DNA from: Chitinophagaceae bacterium
GTDB taxonomy: Bacteria; Bacteroidota; Bacteroidia; Chitinophagales; Chitinophagaceae
Direction: 5' to 3'
Assembly: GCA_027486835.1 (NCBI GenBank)
Contig: JAIXOJ010000089.1
Coordinates: forward strand, 1-36,616
Length of the DNA stretch: 36,616 nucleotides
Shown here: positions 6,859 through 14,640 of the stretch, one piece after another
Position numbering within the stretch: position 1 is the first letter of the stretch
Layout: each line of letters begins with the position of its first letter
Program-made: the position numbers and the translations under genes
The notes under the pieces: model-generated
What the model was told of the DNA's origin: nothing
The model's database searches: none
What the model saw: the letters and a program-made list of their open reading frames with translations, nothing else

Positions 6859-7701
6859 TCACATAATGTTCAATTGGCTGCGAATGCCTGCTTTGGCTAC
6901 AATAAATAATTTATTATAATCTGGTATTCTGACTCTTTCGTGCATTATTTTTTGCGGTTGAAGTTGTTGTATTTTTTTAAATAAGGATAGATAGTATTTA
7001 TATGCCACGTACACGCCAAAACGGGCTTGGATAGGCAGCATCAAAATGGCATTATAAGCTGCATCGAAATCGCGCTGGATATCTGCTTCGATGGCCGCTT
7101 TGTCTGTTTGCCCAAAATTATTAAAGTCGCATTGGGGGAAATAGACACGCTCCAAACCCATAAAATCAGCCTTAATATCACGCAAGAAATTTACCTTTTG
7201 AAAAGCGGCTCCTAAACTTTTTGCCCCTGGTTTTAATTGTTCATACAAGGCTTCGTTACCATCACAGAATACATACAAACACATTAAACCAACAACCTCG
7301 GCACTACCATAAATATATTCTTCGTAGCCAGCACGATCATATTGCTGTTTGTTTAAGTCAAGCTCCATGCTATGAAGAAAAGCTTCAATTAGTGATGGAT
7401 CAATATTGTATTGGTTAACGGTAATTTGAAAACTATTTAAAATTGGATTAAGGCTAATGCCTTTATCAATGGCTTCGTAAGTGTCTGTTCTAAATTTTTG
7501 TAAGAGTACTGCTTTATCGTGATCGTGGAAAGTATCTACTATTTCATCTGCAAAACGTACAAAACCATAGATATTATAAATAGGTTGTCGTAATGATTTC
7601 CCCAATAGTTTGATGGCTGAAGAAAAACTGGTACTATATTTTTCTGTGGTGTTTTTACTGCACTCCTGGCAAACGTTGTGGAAGAGTTGCATGTTAGTCA
7701 T
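6859..7701 (-). CDS. crtB: Phytoene synthase (squalene/phytoene synthase family)
   Basis: Condenses two geranylgeranyl diphosphates into phytoene, the first committed step of carotenoid synthesis. 280 residues, a usual length for bacterial CrtB. Both Mg-diphosphate binding aspartate motifs are present: D-E-I-V-D (52-56) and R-D-I-K-A-D (174-179), the latter in K-V-N-F-L-R-D-I-K-A-D followed by G-L-E-R-V-Y-F-P. It is the last gene of the leftward sigma factor - crtI - crtB group, 149 nt after crtI. Squalene synthase is the main alternative in the family, but the direct neighbour crtI argues for phytoene. An in-frame ATG three codons in is an alternative start. Confidence 0.93.
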   Translation of the reverse strand: MTNMQLFHNVCQECSKNTTEKYSTSFSSAIKLLGKSLRQPIYNIYGFVRFADEIVDTFHDHDKAVLLQKFRTDTYEAIDKGISLNPILNSFQITVNQYNIDPSLIEAFLHSMELDLNKQQYDRAGYEEYIYGSAEVVGLMCLYVFCDGNEALYEQLKPGAKSLGAAFQKVNFLRDIKADFMGLERVYFPQCDFNNFGQTDKAAIEADIQRDFDAAYNAILMLPIQARFGVYVAYKYYLSLFKKIQQLQPQKIMHERVRIPDYNKLFIVAKAGIRSQLNIM

Positions 7702-7850
7702 ATTCCTGATTCCGATTTTTAATGGGGCTGATTCCTTATGGAATCTTTTTAAAATTAGGTACTATTTATTTGAATTTTAAATTACCAATCACCAATGGTT
7801 TTGTTTAGAAATCAAGGAAAGAAAAGAATTTTTTTTGTATAGGGCTATTG

Positions 7851-9335
7851 TTAACCAAAAGCTTTAACAATTTCTTTGGCTACCACTTCGCCACTAATTA
7901 AACTTGGCGGCACTCCTGGGCCAGGTACCGTAAGCTGTCCTGCATAATATAAATTCTTCACTTTACTGCTTTTACAAGCGGGTTTCAAAATAGCAGTTTG
8001 CAGGAGTGTATTTGCCAATCCATAGGCATTCCCTTTGAATGCGTTGTAATCTTCCACAAAATCGGTTAGAGCAAATGACTTTTTGTACACCACATGCGGA
8101 CGGATGGATTGATTAAATTGTTGTTCCATGCGGGCAATGATCATATCAAAATACTTTTCCCTCAATGGTTCATCATCGCCGGTAAGACCAGTGGCTACAG
8201 GAATAAGAAGGAATAGATTTTCACAATTTTCAGGCGCACCAGAAGGATCTGTGGCAGTGGTGGCGCTTACATAAAACAATGGATTGCTGGGCCATTTTTT
8301 GTCGGTATAAATTTCATTACCATGAACCTCAAAAGAAGTATCAAAAAATAGGGAATGATGCGGAACATCTTTAAGGCGTTTATTCAACCCAACATAGTAC
8401 AATAGACAACTGGGCGCCATCACTCTTTTCTCCCAATACTCATCTGTGTAAGAACGCATGTTCGATGGCAGCAACTTGGCTTCTATGTGGTGATAATCTG
8501 CACTACCTACCACTATTGAAGCTTCGAACCTATCACCATCTGTACATTCAATACCAGTTGCAATAGCATCATTGATGGTAATCTTGCTAACGTTTTTGTT
8601 GAATTGGAACTGAACACCAAGTTCGACTGCTAATTGATACATCCCGTCCACCACTTGATACATGCCCCCATTGGGAAACCAAGTACCTCCCTTTATGTCA
8701 GCATAATTCATGAGGCTGTATAAAGCAGGGGTGTTTTTGGGTAGTGCTCCTAAAAAAAGTACTGGAAAAGCAAGCAATTGGCGGAGTTGCTCATTTTTAA
8801 ATAATCCGTTGATGTGGGATTGTATGGAGTTAAACACATCGAGTCTAAACACGCCACTAATTAAATCCCAATCAATAAATTCTGTTAATGATCTTCCGGG
8901 TTTGTGTACCAGCTTGTTGATACCTACCTCATATTTATAGGCAGCTTCTGCCAAAAATTGATCAAGTTTTTCGCCACTTCCAGGTTCCGTTTTTTCAAAT
9001 AATGCTTTTAATGCTTCATAATTTGCTGGAATATCCATTGTGCCGTCTGGCCAATAGATTCTATAAGAGGGGTCTAATCTTGTAAGTGTATAATAATCCG
9101 AGACTCGTTTGCCAAATTGAGCAAAATACCTTTCGAAAACATCTGGCATCCAATACCAACTTGGCCCCATATCAAATGTGAACCCAGCGGCCTCCATTCT
9201 TCTTGCCCTGCCTCCTGGTATGGCGTGTTTTTCCACCACCGTTACCTCATAACCCCATTTTGCTAAAAAGCTGGCTACAGATAATCCTGAAAATCCAGCT
9301 CCTATGACCACTACTTTTTTATGATTGTTTTTCAT
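7851..9335 (-). CDS. crtI: Phytoene desaturase
   Basis: FAD-dependent desaturase that converts phytoene to neurosporene or lycopene. 494 residues, standard CrtI length. The N-terminal dinucleotide-binding motif G-A-G-F-S-G (12-17), the acidic strand end V-V-E-K and P-G-G-R-A-R-R are present, and the C-terminal signature Y-Y-A-G-Q-L-T-V-P-G-P-G-V-P closes the protein. The number of desaturation steps cannot be read from sequence. It lies 140 nt downstream of an ECF sigma gene and 149 nt upstream of crtB on the same strand. These gaps are larger than in a tight operon, so internal promoters are possible. Confidence 0.95.
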   Translation of the reverse strand: MKNNHKKVVVIGAGFSGLSVASFLAKWGYEVTVVEKHAIPGGRARRMEAAGFTFDMGPSWYWMPDVFERYFAQFGKRVSDYYTLTRLDPSYRIYWPDGTMDIPANYEALKALFEKTEPGSGEKLDQFLAEAAYKYEVGINKLVHKPGRSLTEFIDWDLISGVFRLDVFNSIQSHINGLFKNEQLRQLLAFPVLFLGALPKNTPALYSLMNYADIKGGTWFPNGGMYQVVDGMYQLAVELGVQFQFNKNVSKITINDAIATGIECTDGDRFEASIVVGSADYHHIEAKLLPSNMRSYTDEYWEKRVMAPSCLLYYVGLNKRLKDVPHHSLFFDTSFEVHGNEIYTDKKWPSNPLFYVSATTATDPSGAPENCENLFLLIPVATGLTGDDEPLREKYFDMIIARMEQQFNQSIRPHVVYKKSFALTDFVEDYNAFKGNAYGLANTLLQTAILKPACKSSKVKNLYYAGQLTVPGPGVPPSLISGEVVAKEIVKAFG

Positions 9336-9475
9336 TTGGACTTATCGGTTTTAATGAAGAAGATATTCAGCATGAAAAATCAGGGTCAAGTTTTGGGATA
9401 CTCTTTACTTTAAATATTGGTAAATGGGGGTTAACTATTTTTTTTAAGCAAGTAGATAATAAATAAGGTCTGCTT

Positions 9476-9976
9476 TTAATAGCGTTCAATCTGTTCTTTC
9501 AACAATTTGCGAGCAAAGTGAATACGGCTTTTGATGGTGCCGAGCGGCTCTCCAAGCATTTCTGCAATTTCGTGGTACTTATAACCATCAAAGTATAGCA
9601 AGAATGGGTTTTTAAAAATGATGGGTAGGTTATGAATAGCTTCCTGTACTTCTTTAATGTTTAAGCTAGCAACAGCTTGATTGACCACCGCACCTTGGTT
9701 AATGTTCAACAAATACTCATTAGGTGTGCTATCAAAAATGGTATTTTGTTTAGCCTTCCTACGATAATTGTTAATAAATATGTTACGCATGATGGTGTAC
9801 AACCATGCTTTAATATTGGTACCTGCGTGGTATTTTTCTTTATTGGCTAAAGCCCTGAAAAGTGTTTCTTGAAATAAATCCTTCGCTTGTTCATTGTCCC
9901 TTGTTAGGGTGATTGCGAATGGTTTTAAAAATTCGGTGTTGTTCAAAAGCATTTGATTAAAATCGTTCGTTGTCAT
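9476..9976 (-). CDS. ECF-type RNA polymerase sigma factor
   Basis: 166 residues with the two domains of an extracytoplasmic-function sigma factor. Region 2 is about 20-90 (L-F-Q-E-T-L-F-R-A-L, then W-L-Y-T-I-M-R-N-I-F-I-N-N-Y-R-R) and region 4 about 110-166 (F-L-L-Y-F-D-G-Y-K-Y-H-E-I-A-E-M, then G-T-I-K-S-R-I-H-F-A-R). It heads the crtI-crtB group, resembling carotenoid loci controlled by a local sigma factor, as with CarQ of Myxococcus. No anti-sigma gene is adjacent, so control may be transcriptional. Its upstream region (9977-10202) contains the palindrome ACAAACGGTTTGT at 10118-10130, a possible operator. Confidence 0.9.
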   Translation of the reverse strand: MTTNDFNQMLLNNTEFLKPFAITLTRDNEQAKDLFQETLFRALANKEKYHAGTNIKAWLYTIMRNIFINNYRRKAKQNTIFDSTPNEYLLNINQGAVVNQAVASLNIKEVQEAIHNLPIIFKNPFLLYFDGYKYHEIAEMLGEPLGTIKSRIHFARKLLKEQIERY

Positions 9977-10236
9977 GATATTTTCTATTTTTCCAGTACT
10001 AAAAAGGGTTTTGTTTAATTATGATGGATGCGAAGCTAAACAAAAAATTGCCCTTGTAGCACTACTGCTCGTAAAAAAGCATAAAATAATCTCTAAAGAG
10101 TGAAAAAAGTCTGGCAAACAAACGGTTTGTATCTCTTAGAAATTGTAGTCCGTTGGTTGATTTATAGCATAGGGTGAAATAAACGAACCCACTCCTACCG
10201 AAATGAGTAATGTGAAATACCGTGAAGCAAGGCAGC

Positions 10237-10244
10237 TATATTTG
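10237..10244 (+). promoter_or_regulatory. TAnnTTTG promoter element, probably leaderless start
   Basis: TATATTTG matches TAnnTTTG and ends 6 nt before the ATG at 10251, the same spacing as at 2267-2274. It argues that translation starts at 10251 rather than at the upstream in-frame ATG at 10203. Confidence 0.4.
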
Positions 10245-10250
10245 TCCCTG

Positions 10251-10604
10251 ATGCTTCGATTGCTTGCCAATTTTACGTTTGTACTGCTGTTGATTATACA
10301 GATGTTTTCAGTACGCGAGTATTGCATTGACCAAAGGACTAAGCAGATTTCACTAAACACCCCTGTATCACAGAACGAAGAAAAAGAAGAAGATGAAGAT
10401 GATACTGATGAAGACAGTTCAGGAGGAACTATGTCGCTCATCAAAAAACTAATGATTAGGCAGGCTATAGAATTATCACCCGAGGATTTGTCCATTGCAC
10501 AGCCAAAGGGGTTAGTGGCTATTCTTTACTCTGAATACGGTGTAATATTCCCCAACAATCTTGCCTGTGAAGTACAAACTCCACCACCCATTAAAGCTGT
10601 CTAA
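10251..10604 (+). CDS. Small single-pass membrane protein with acidic linker, unknown
   Basis: 117 residues from the chosen start. One hydrophobic segment near the N-terminus (about 3-23) could be a signal anchor or signal peptide. A strongly acidic low-complexity linker (E-E-K-E-E-D-E-D-D-T-D-E-D, about 45-60) is followed by a short folded-looking tail. The acidic stretch and the hydrophobic start suggest a real coding gene. A longer form starting at 10203 adds 16 residues. I do not recognise the family. It is divergent from the sigma-factor gene and alone on its strand until the SulP gene 250 nt later; that gap shows nothing clear. Confidence 0.55.
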   Translation: MLRLLANFTFVLLLIIQMFSVREYCIDQRTKQISLNTPVSQNEEKEEDEDDTDEDSSGGTMSLIKKLMIRQAIELSPEDLSIAQPKGLVAILYSEYGVIFPNNLACEVQTPPPIKAV

Positions 10605-10854
10605 CACATTAAACTGTGCTATGAATATTACAGCGACTTTTTGGGAAAAATGTAATTTGCATTTTTAATCCAGAAAAACTATGACGTAGCTAGTTAGAAT
10701 GTTATACCAGTTATTGCCATCCCCTTTGAAAGTTTGTTTACTTACATAATCACACAACAGAATAAATAAATTATTTACCCTTCCATCAAGCTAAACGCTA
10801 GGTGGATAATGGCTCTTTGTAGCCGACAACCTTAAACCCCCTAACGGTTTTATT

Positions 10855-12414
10855 ATGCAAAAATATTTTAAGTACGCGGGTGCAGACCTACCTGCATCCA
10901 TTGTTGTATTATTAGTGGCTTTACCTCTTTGTTTAGGTATTGCTCTTGCCAGCGGTGCTCCACTTTTTTCCGGCATTATTGCTGGTATTATAGGCGGTGT
11001 AGTGGTTGGTTTTTTCAGTGCTTCGCAATTGAGTGTAAGCGGCCCGGCGGCGGGGTTAACAGCCATCGTATCTGTAGCCATTCTTAAACTCCATGTGTAT
11101 GAAGCGTTTTTACTTTCGGTGGTGATAGCAGGCATTTTACAAGTGATCCTTGGCTTTTTAAAAGCTGGGATTATTGGCGATTATGTACCCAATTCGGTAA
11201 TCAAAGGAATGCTAGCTGCAATTGGTTTGATTTTGATTTTGAAACAATTACCTCATTTGGTGGGCTATGATGCAGACTACGTGGGCGATGAGAATTTTGC
11301 ACAAATGGACAACGCCAACACTTTCACGGAAATAGCGAAAGCATTTGGTGCGTTTGCCCCTGTGGCCATACTTATCGGCACCTTATCAATAGGTATTTTG
11401 ATTTTGTGGGAACTTCCGTTTATGAAAAAACAAGTGATTTTCAAATACATACCAGGGCCGTTAGTGGTGGTAATTCTTGGTGCTATTATCAATCAATATT
11501 TCATTATTTCAGCTCCTTCATTGGCTTTAGAAGGAAAAGAATTAGTACGACTACCTGTTGCACAGCACTTTGGGCACTTTCTTTCTTTTTTTACTTTCCC
11601 CGATATACATTTTCTAAGCAATATTGAAGTTTGGAAAACAGGTGTTACCCTAGCGGTAGTTGCCAGCTTAGAAACGCTTTTGGGCATTGAAGCAGTGGAT
11701 AAAATTGACCCGCTAAAAAGGGTAACGCCAACTAATACAGAGTTAAAAGCCCAAGGCATTGGGAATATAGTGAGCGGATTGATTGGTGGGCTACCAATTA
11801 CTTCAGTTATCGTTCGTAGTTCAGCCAATGTGGGTGCTGGAGCAAAAAGCAAAACCTCCGCCATTATGCACGGCTTGCTAATGTTGATGTGTGTGTTACT
11901 GATCCCACTTTTATTAAACAAGATTCCCTTATCTGGCTTAGCCGCAATACTGGTATTTACTGGTTACAAATTAGCCAAGGTCTCTTTGTTTAAAGAGTTC
12001 TTTGATAAGGGATGGGATCAATTCATGCCATTTGCGGTGACAATTGTGGCCATATTAATGACAGATCTGCTTATTGGAATAGTAGTAGGATTGGCTGTTG
12101 CCTTATTTTTTATGGTCAGAAGCAATTTCAGGTCATCTATTTTTGTGGTAAATGATGAAAACAATTACTTAGTACGCTTGAGAAAAGATGTGTCGTTCTT
12201 AAACAAACCCATCATCAAAAAGAAATTAGAATCTGTACCTGCTAATGCCTATGTGCTTATTGATGCCACCCGAGCAGATTTTATTGATAAGGACATTATT
12301 GAAGAAGTCAACAATTTCATGGTTCATGCACATCTCAAAAATATTAAGGTGGAAATTAAAAAAAGCTCCTTTAAGCCTATGCACTTGCTGTTTAAACAAC
12401 CTGCAGACGCGTGA
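10855..12414 (+). CDS. SulP-family anion transporter with STAS domain (likely bicarbonate)
   Basis: 519 residues. The membrane domain begins with the SulP/SLC26 start D-L-P-A-S-I-V-V-L-L-V-A-L-P-L-C-L-G-I-A-L-A, then Q-L-S-V-S-G-P-A-A-G-L-T-A (58-70). The family motif E-T-L-L-G-I-E-A-V-D and about 10-12 transmembrane helices follow. The last ~85 residues form a STAS domain. SulP proteins carry sulfate, bicarbonate or other anions as Na+ symporters or exchangers. The beta-carbonic anhydrase gene 117 nt downstream favours bicarbonate, as in fused SulP-carbonic anhydrase proteins; this is inference from context. It localises to the inner membrane. Confidence 0.9.
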   Translation: MQKYFKYAGADLPASIVVLLVALPLCLGIALASGAPLFSGIIAGIIGGVVVGFFSASQLSVSGPAAGLTAIVSVAILKLHVYEAFLLSVVIAGILQVILGFLKAGIIGDYVPNSVIKGMLAAIGLILILKQLPHLVGYDADYVGDENFAQMDNANTFTEIAKAFGAFAPVAILIGTLSIGILILWELPFMKKQVIFKYIPGPLVVVILGAIINQYFIISAPSLALEGKELVRLPVAQHFGHFLSFFTFPDIHFLSNIEVWKTGVTLAVVASLETLLGIEAVDKIDPLKRVTPTNTELKAQGIGNIVSGLIGGLPITSVIVRSSANVGAGAKSKTSAIMHGLLMLMCVLLIPLLLNKIPLSGLAAILVFTGYKLAKVSLFKEFFDKGWDQFMPFAVTIVAILMTDLLIGIVVGLAVALFFMVRSNFRSSIFVVNDENNYLVRLRKDVSFLNKPIIKKKLESVPANAYVLIDATRADFIDKDIIEEVNNFMVHAHLKNIKVEIKKSSFKPMHLLFKQPADA

Positions 12415-12531
12415 TAGGTGTTAGGTTGCTAATTAGTGAGTATAAAAAGTATATAAACGTCAAACATCGATTGCTTAATTTTTTGTGTTAACCTCACACT
12501 TTGATGATTAATACAAACAGAATAAAAAATT

Positions 12532-13164
12532 ATGAAACTATACGAAAGATTATTGCTTGAAAACAAAGCTTGGGCGCAGGAACAACTGGAGGAGGACCCA
12601 AAATTTTTCTCTCGATTGGCAGATTTGCAAACACCTGATTTTTTATGGATTGGGTGTAGCGATAGCCGCGTACCAGCAGATAGAATTACAGGTACGCAAC
12701 CAGGAGAAATATTTGTTCATCGAAACATTGCCAACATGGTGGTTCATACCGACCTTAATTTGTTGAGCGTTTTGCAGTATGCGGTGGAAGTATTGAAGGT
12801 GAAACACATTATCATCTGTGGACACTACGGTTGTGGTGGGGTGAAAGCGGCCATGTCGCACCATTCGTATGGCATCATCAACAAGTGGCTTAGAAACGTG
12901 AAGGATGTGTACCGATTTAATAAAGAAGAGGTGGACGCTATAGAAGATGAAGATAAACGACTAGATAAACTCATAGAGGTAAACGTACGCGAGCAGGTAA
13001 TGAACCTTGCTAAAACATCCATAGTGCAAACTGCTTGGAAAAACGATAACAGACCGCATTTGCATGGGTGGGTATATGGACTAGAAAATGGAATCATCAA
13101 ACCCATTTTTGAAATGCCTGCCGGAACTGAAATTGATCCTTTTTATACTTACGATAACCTGTAG
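12532..13164 (+). CDS. can: Beta-class carbonic anhydrase
   Basis: Zinc enzyme interconverting CO2 and bicarbonate in the cytoplasm. 210 residues with the zinc/active-site set C42, D44, R46 (C-S-D-S-R-V-P-A-D) and H98, C101 (G-H-Y-G-C-G-G), the same numbering as E. coli Can. The dimer-interface start M-K-L-Y-E-R-L-L-L-E-N-K-A-W is typical. It follows the SulP gene by 117 nt on the same strand and is likely its functional partner: imported bicarbonate could feed carboxylases or pH control. ACACTTTG about 33 nt upstream resembles a TAnnTTTG promoter with one mismatch, so independent transcription is possible. A terminator follows at 13228-13280. Confidence 0.95.
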   Translation: MKLYERLLLENKAWAQEQLEEDPKFFSRLADLQTPDFLWIGCSDSRVPADRITGTQPGEIFVHRNIANMVVHTDLNLLSVLQYAVEVLKVKHIIICGHYGCGGVKAAMSHHSYGIINKWLRNVKDVYRFNKEEVDAIEDEDKRLDKLIEVNVREQVMNLAKTSIVQTAWKNDNRPHLHGWVYGLENGIIKPIFEMPAGTEIDPFYTYDNL

Positions 13165-13227
13165 GGGCTAGATTGGAAAAATCTTTTGGTTTTGAATGGT
13201 GGACATATTGCTAGTTCAACTGACATA

Positions 13228-13280
13228 AAATGGGCTTGGGTCATTTAAGGGTACGCTTCCTTTAACCCTAAGCCCACTTT
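13228..13280 (+). terminator. Rho-independent terminator after carbonic anhydrase
   Basis: TGGGCTTGGGT pairs with ACCCTAAGCCCA (one bulged base) around a 22-nt loop, followed by CTTTTCCTT. It closes the SulP-carbonic anhydrase unit about 65 nt past the stop. Confidence 0.75.
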
Positions 13281-13407
13281 TCCTTCTTATTTTATCGTTT
13301 AGAACTTTGCCCAAGGGATAATTTGGGCAGATGGTGCTGAGCTTTTACTTAAAAACTATTATCCTCTTTTCCATATTCGTTACCTTATTTTTAAGCACAA
13401 CTCCTGT

Positions 13408-13998
13408 ATGAATTACCTAGCCCATGCTTATTTATCATTTCAGCAACCAGGGGTGCTTGTAGGCAACCTCATTAGCGATTTTGTAAAAGGACGCCAGCAA
13501 TTTCAATTTGATAAGGCTATCCAAAAGGGCATTCAACTGCACCGAGCAATAGATACTTTTACCGATACCCACCCTTTAGTAAAATCTACCAAAGCATATT
13601 TCAAACCCGCTGTAGGCGCTTATGCTGGTGCTTTTCTAGATGTGGCTTTTGACCATTTTATTGCCACAGACACCACCATTTTTCCGTCAGACCAGCACTT
13701 ATTGGACTTTTCGCAGGACACTTATCGTTTACTCCAACTACAAGCTGAGCAAATTCCAGAAAACTGCCAACCCATGTTTAACAGCATGCAAAAACATAAC
13801 TGGCTGTATCACTATCAACATTATTGGGGCATAGAAAATAGTTTTAAAAGCTTAACCAAACGGGCTGCTTATTTAGATGCTGACCATCAATGTTTTTCGC
13901 TTTTCACTGAGCATTACTTTGACATTAAAACCGCCTATCAGTCTTTTTTTCCAGCGTTGGTTGCTTTTGTTCAAGCTGAGCTAAATATTTCTTCATAG
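13408..13998 (+). CDS. ACP phosphodiesterase homologue (AcpH-like)
   Basis: 196 residues matching the AcpH (acyl carrier protein phosphodiesterase) pattern: M-N-Y-L-A-H-A-Y-L-S start, G-N-L-I-S-D-F-V-K-G (19-28), G-I-Q-L-H-R-A-I-D-T-F-T-D-T-H-P (41-56) and a conserved H-F/H-Y helix near the end. The His/Asp residues H6, D24, H45, D49, D53 and H55 probably form the metal site of this HD-like fold. AcpH removes 4'-phosphopantetheine from holo-ACP; whether this homologue does the same is inferred. It is monocistronic, with a terminator at 14004-14044. Confidence 0.85.
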   Translation: MNYLAHAYLSFQQPGVLVGNLISDFVKGRQQFQFDKAIQKGIQLHRAIDTFTDTHPLVKSTKAYFKPAVGAYAGAFLDVAFDHFIATDTTIFPSDQHLLDFSQDTYRLLQLQAEQIPENCQPMFNSMQKHNWLYHYQHYWGIENSFKSLTKRAAYLDADHQCFSLFTEHYFDIKTAYQSFFPALVAFVQAELNISS

Positions 13999-14003
13999 GA
14001 AAT

Positions 14004-14044
14004 AAGGCTTACAGGAATATAACCTAGAATGAAGCCTTTTTTTG
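14004..14044 (+). terminator. Rho-independent terminator after AcpH-like gene
   Basis: AAGGCTT (14004-14010) pairs with AAGCCTT, followed by a run of seven T. The loop is 21 nt, so the hairpin is modest, but its position 6 nt past the stop fits. Confidence 0.6.
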
Positions 14045-14260
14045 CTATTTCCCTATTTTTATTGCCTTTTGAGGGGACATTTTGCTGTTGCTTTATTTTA
14101 TTAAAAAAGATTTCCTTAATCAAGCTTGGCAAAAAGAGAAACTATTTGCATTTGCAGATATAGGAAAGTTCCTTTGAGTAGTATATACGTTTATTTATTT
14201 TTTCTTTTAACCATCAAAGCAAAGCTGTAAGATTTCAAGCCATTTAATTAATTAAGAGGG

Positions 14261-14470
14261 ATGCAAACAATTACCATAGATATTATCAACCAGAATGCCC
14301 TAAGGCTATTACAAGATTTGGAACTACTACAGCTCATTCGTCTCCGAAAGGAAAAAACGCAGTCTGATACTGTGGTCAATTGGGCCACAAAATACAAAGG
14401 GGCTATGACCAAAGAGCCTTTGACCGATATCGACAACCAATTAAACGAATTACGTAACGGATGGGAGTAA
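14261..14470 (+). CDS. Antitoxin-like small protein (partner of a truncated PIN toxin)
   Basis: 69 residues: an N-terminal strand M-Q-T-I-T-I-D-I-I-N, a helix A-L-R-L-L-Q-D-L-E-L-L-Q-L-I-R-L and a C-terminal tail ending Q-L-N-E-L-R-N-G-W-E. This is the layout of type II antitoxins in Bacteroidota: a small DNA-binding or helical N-part and a toxin-binding tail. The decisive evidence is context. Its last codons overlap, ATG within the final 10 nt, a frame encoding the start of a PIN-domain toxin, the usual toxin-antitoxin coupling. The toxin is broken, so this antitoxin is probably an orphan. The exact antitoxin family is not identified. Confidence 0.65.
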   Translation: MQTITIDIINQNALRLLQDLELLQLIRLRKEKTQSDTVVNWATKYKGAMTKEPLTDIDNQLNELRNGWE

Positions 14471-14640
14471 AACATTTATGGGATACCAACACTGCCATCT
14501 ACAGAATCTTTGCCACCAACTTATTTTCCTGTTGGAAAAAATCGGCATATAGTGGGCATTCATGCACCAGTCTTTTTAGCCATTCTGCACCATCTTTTTG
14601 CGAAGTCAAGCGGGTATTCAGGTGTTCGGGGTCAATGTAG
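14461..14640 (+). pseudogene. Truncated PIN-domain (VapC-like) toxin remnant
   Basis: The frame starting at the ATG overlapping the antitoxin stop reads M-G-V-K-H-L-W-D-T-N-T-A-I-Y, the first strand and first catalytic Asp (D8) of a PIN ribonuclease. After codon 14 (14502) the reading has no PIN character. It is the antisense of the 3' end of the neighbouring leftward gene and stops at 14638-14640 after 59 codons. The remaining PIN acidic residues are missing, so it cannot be an active nuclease. The break coincides with the stop codon of the neighbour (14499-14501), pointing to a deletion or rearrangement junction here. Confidence 0.65.

Noticed and set aside
7726-7748. Plus-strand terminator GATTCC-TTAT-GGAATC-TTTTT between crtI and crtB
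   Set aside because: The T-run is on the strand opposite to the genes and no plus-strand gene precedes it; the stem is only 6 bp.
10136-10495. 119-codon minus-strand frame rich in serine
   Set aside because: It is antisense to the acidic-linker membrane protein; the serine runs are the complement of its Glu/Asp codons.
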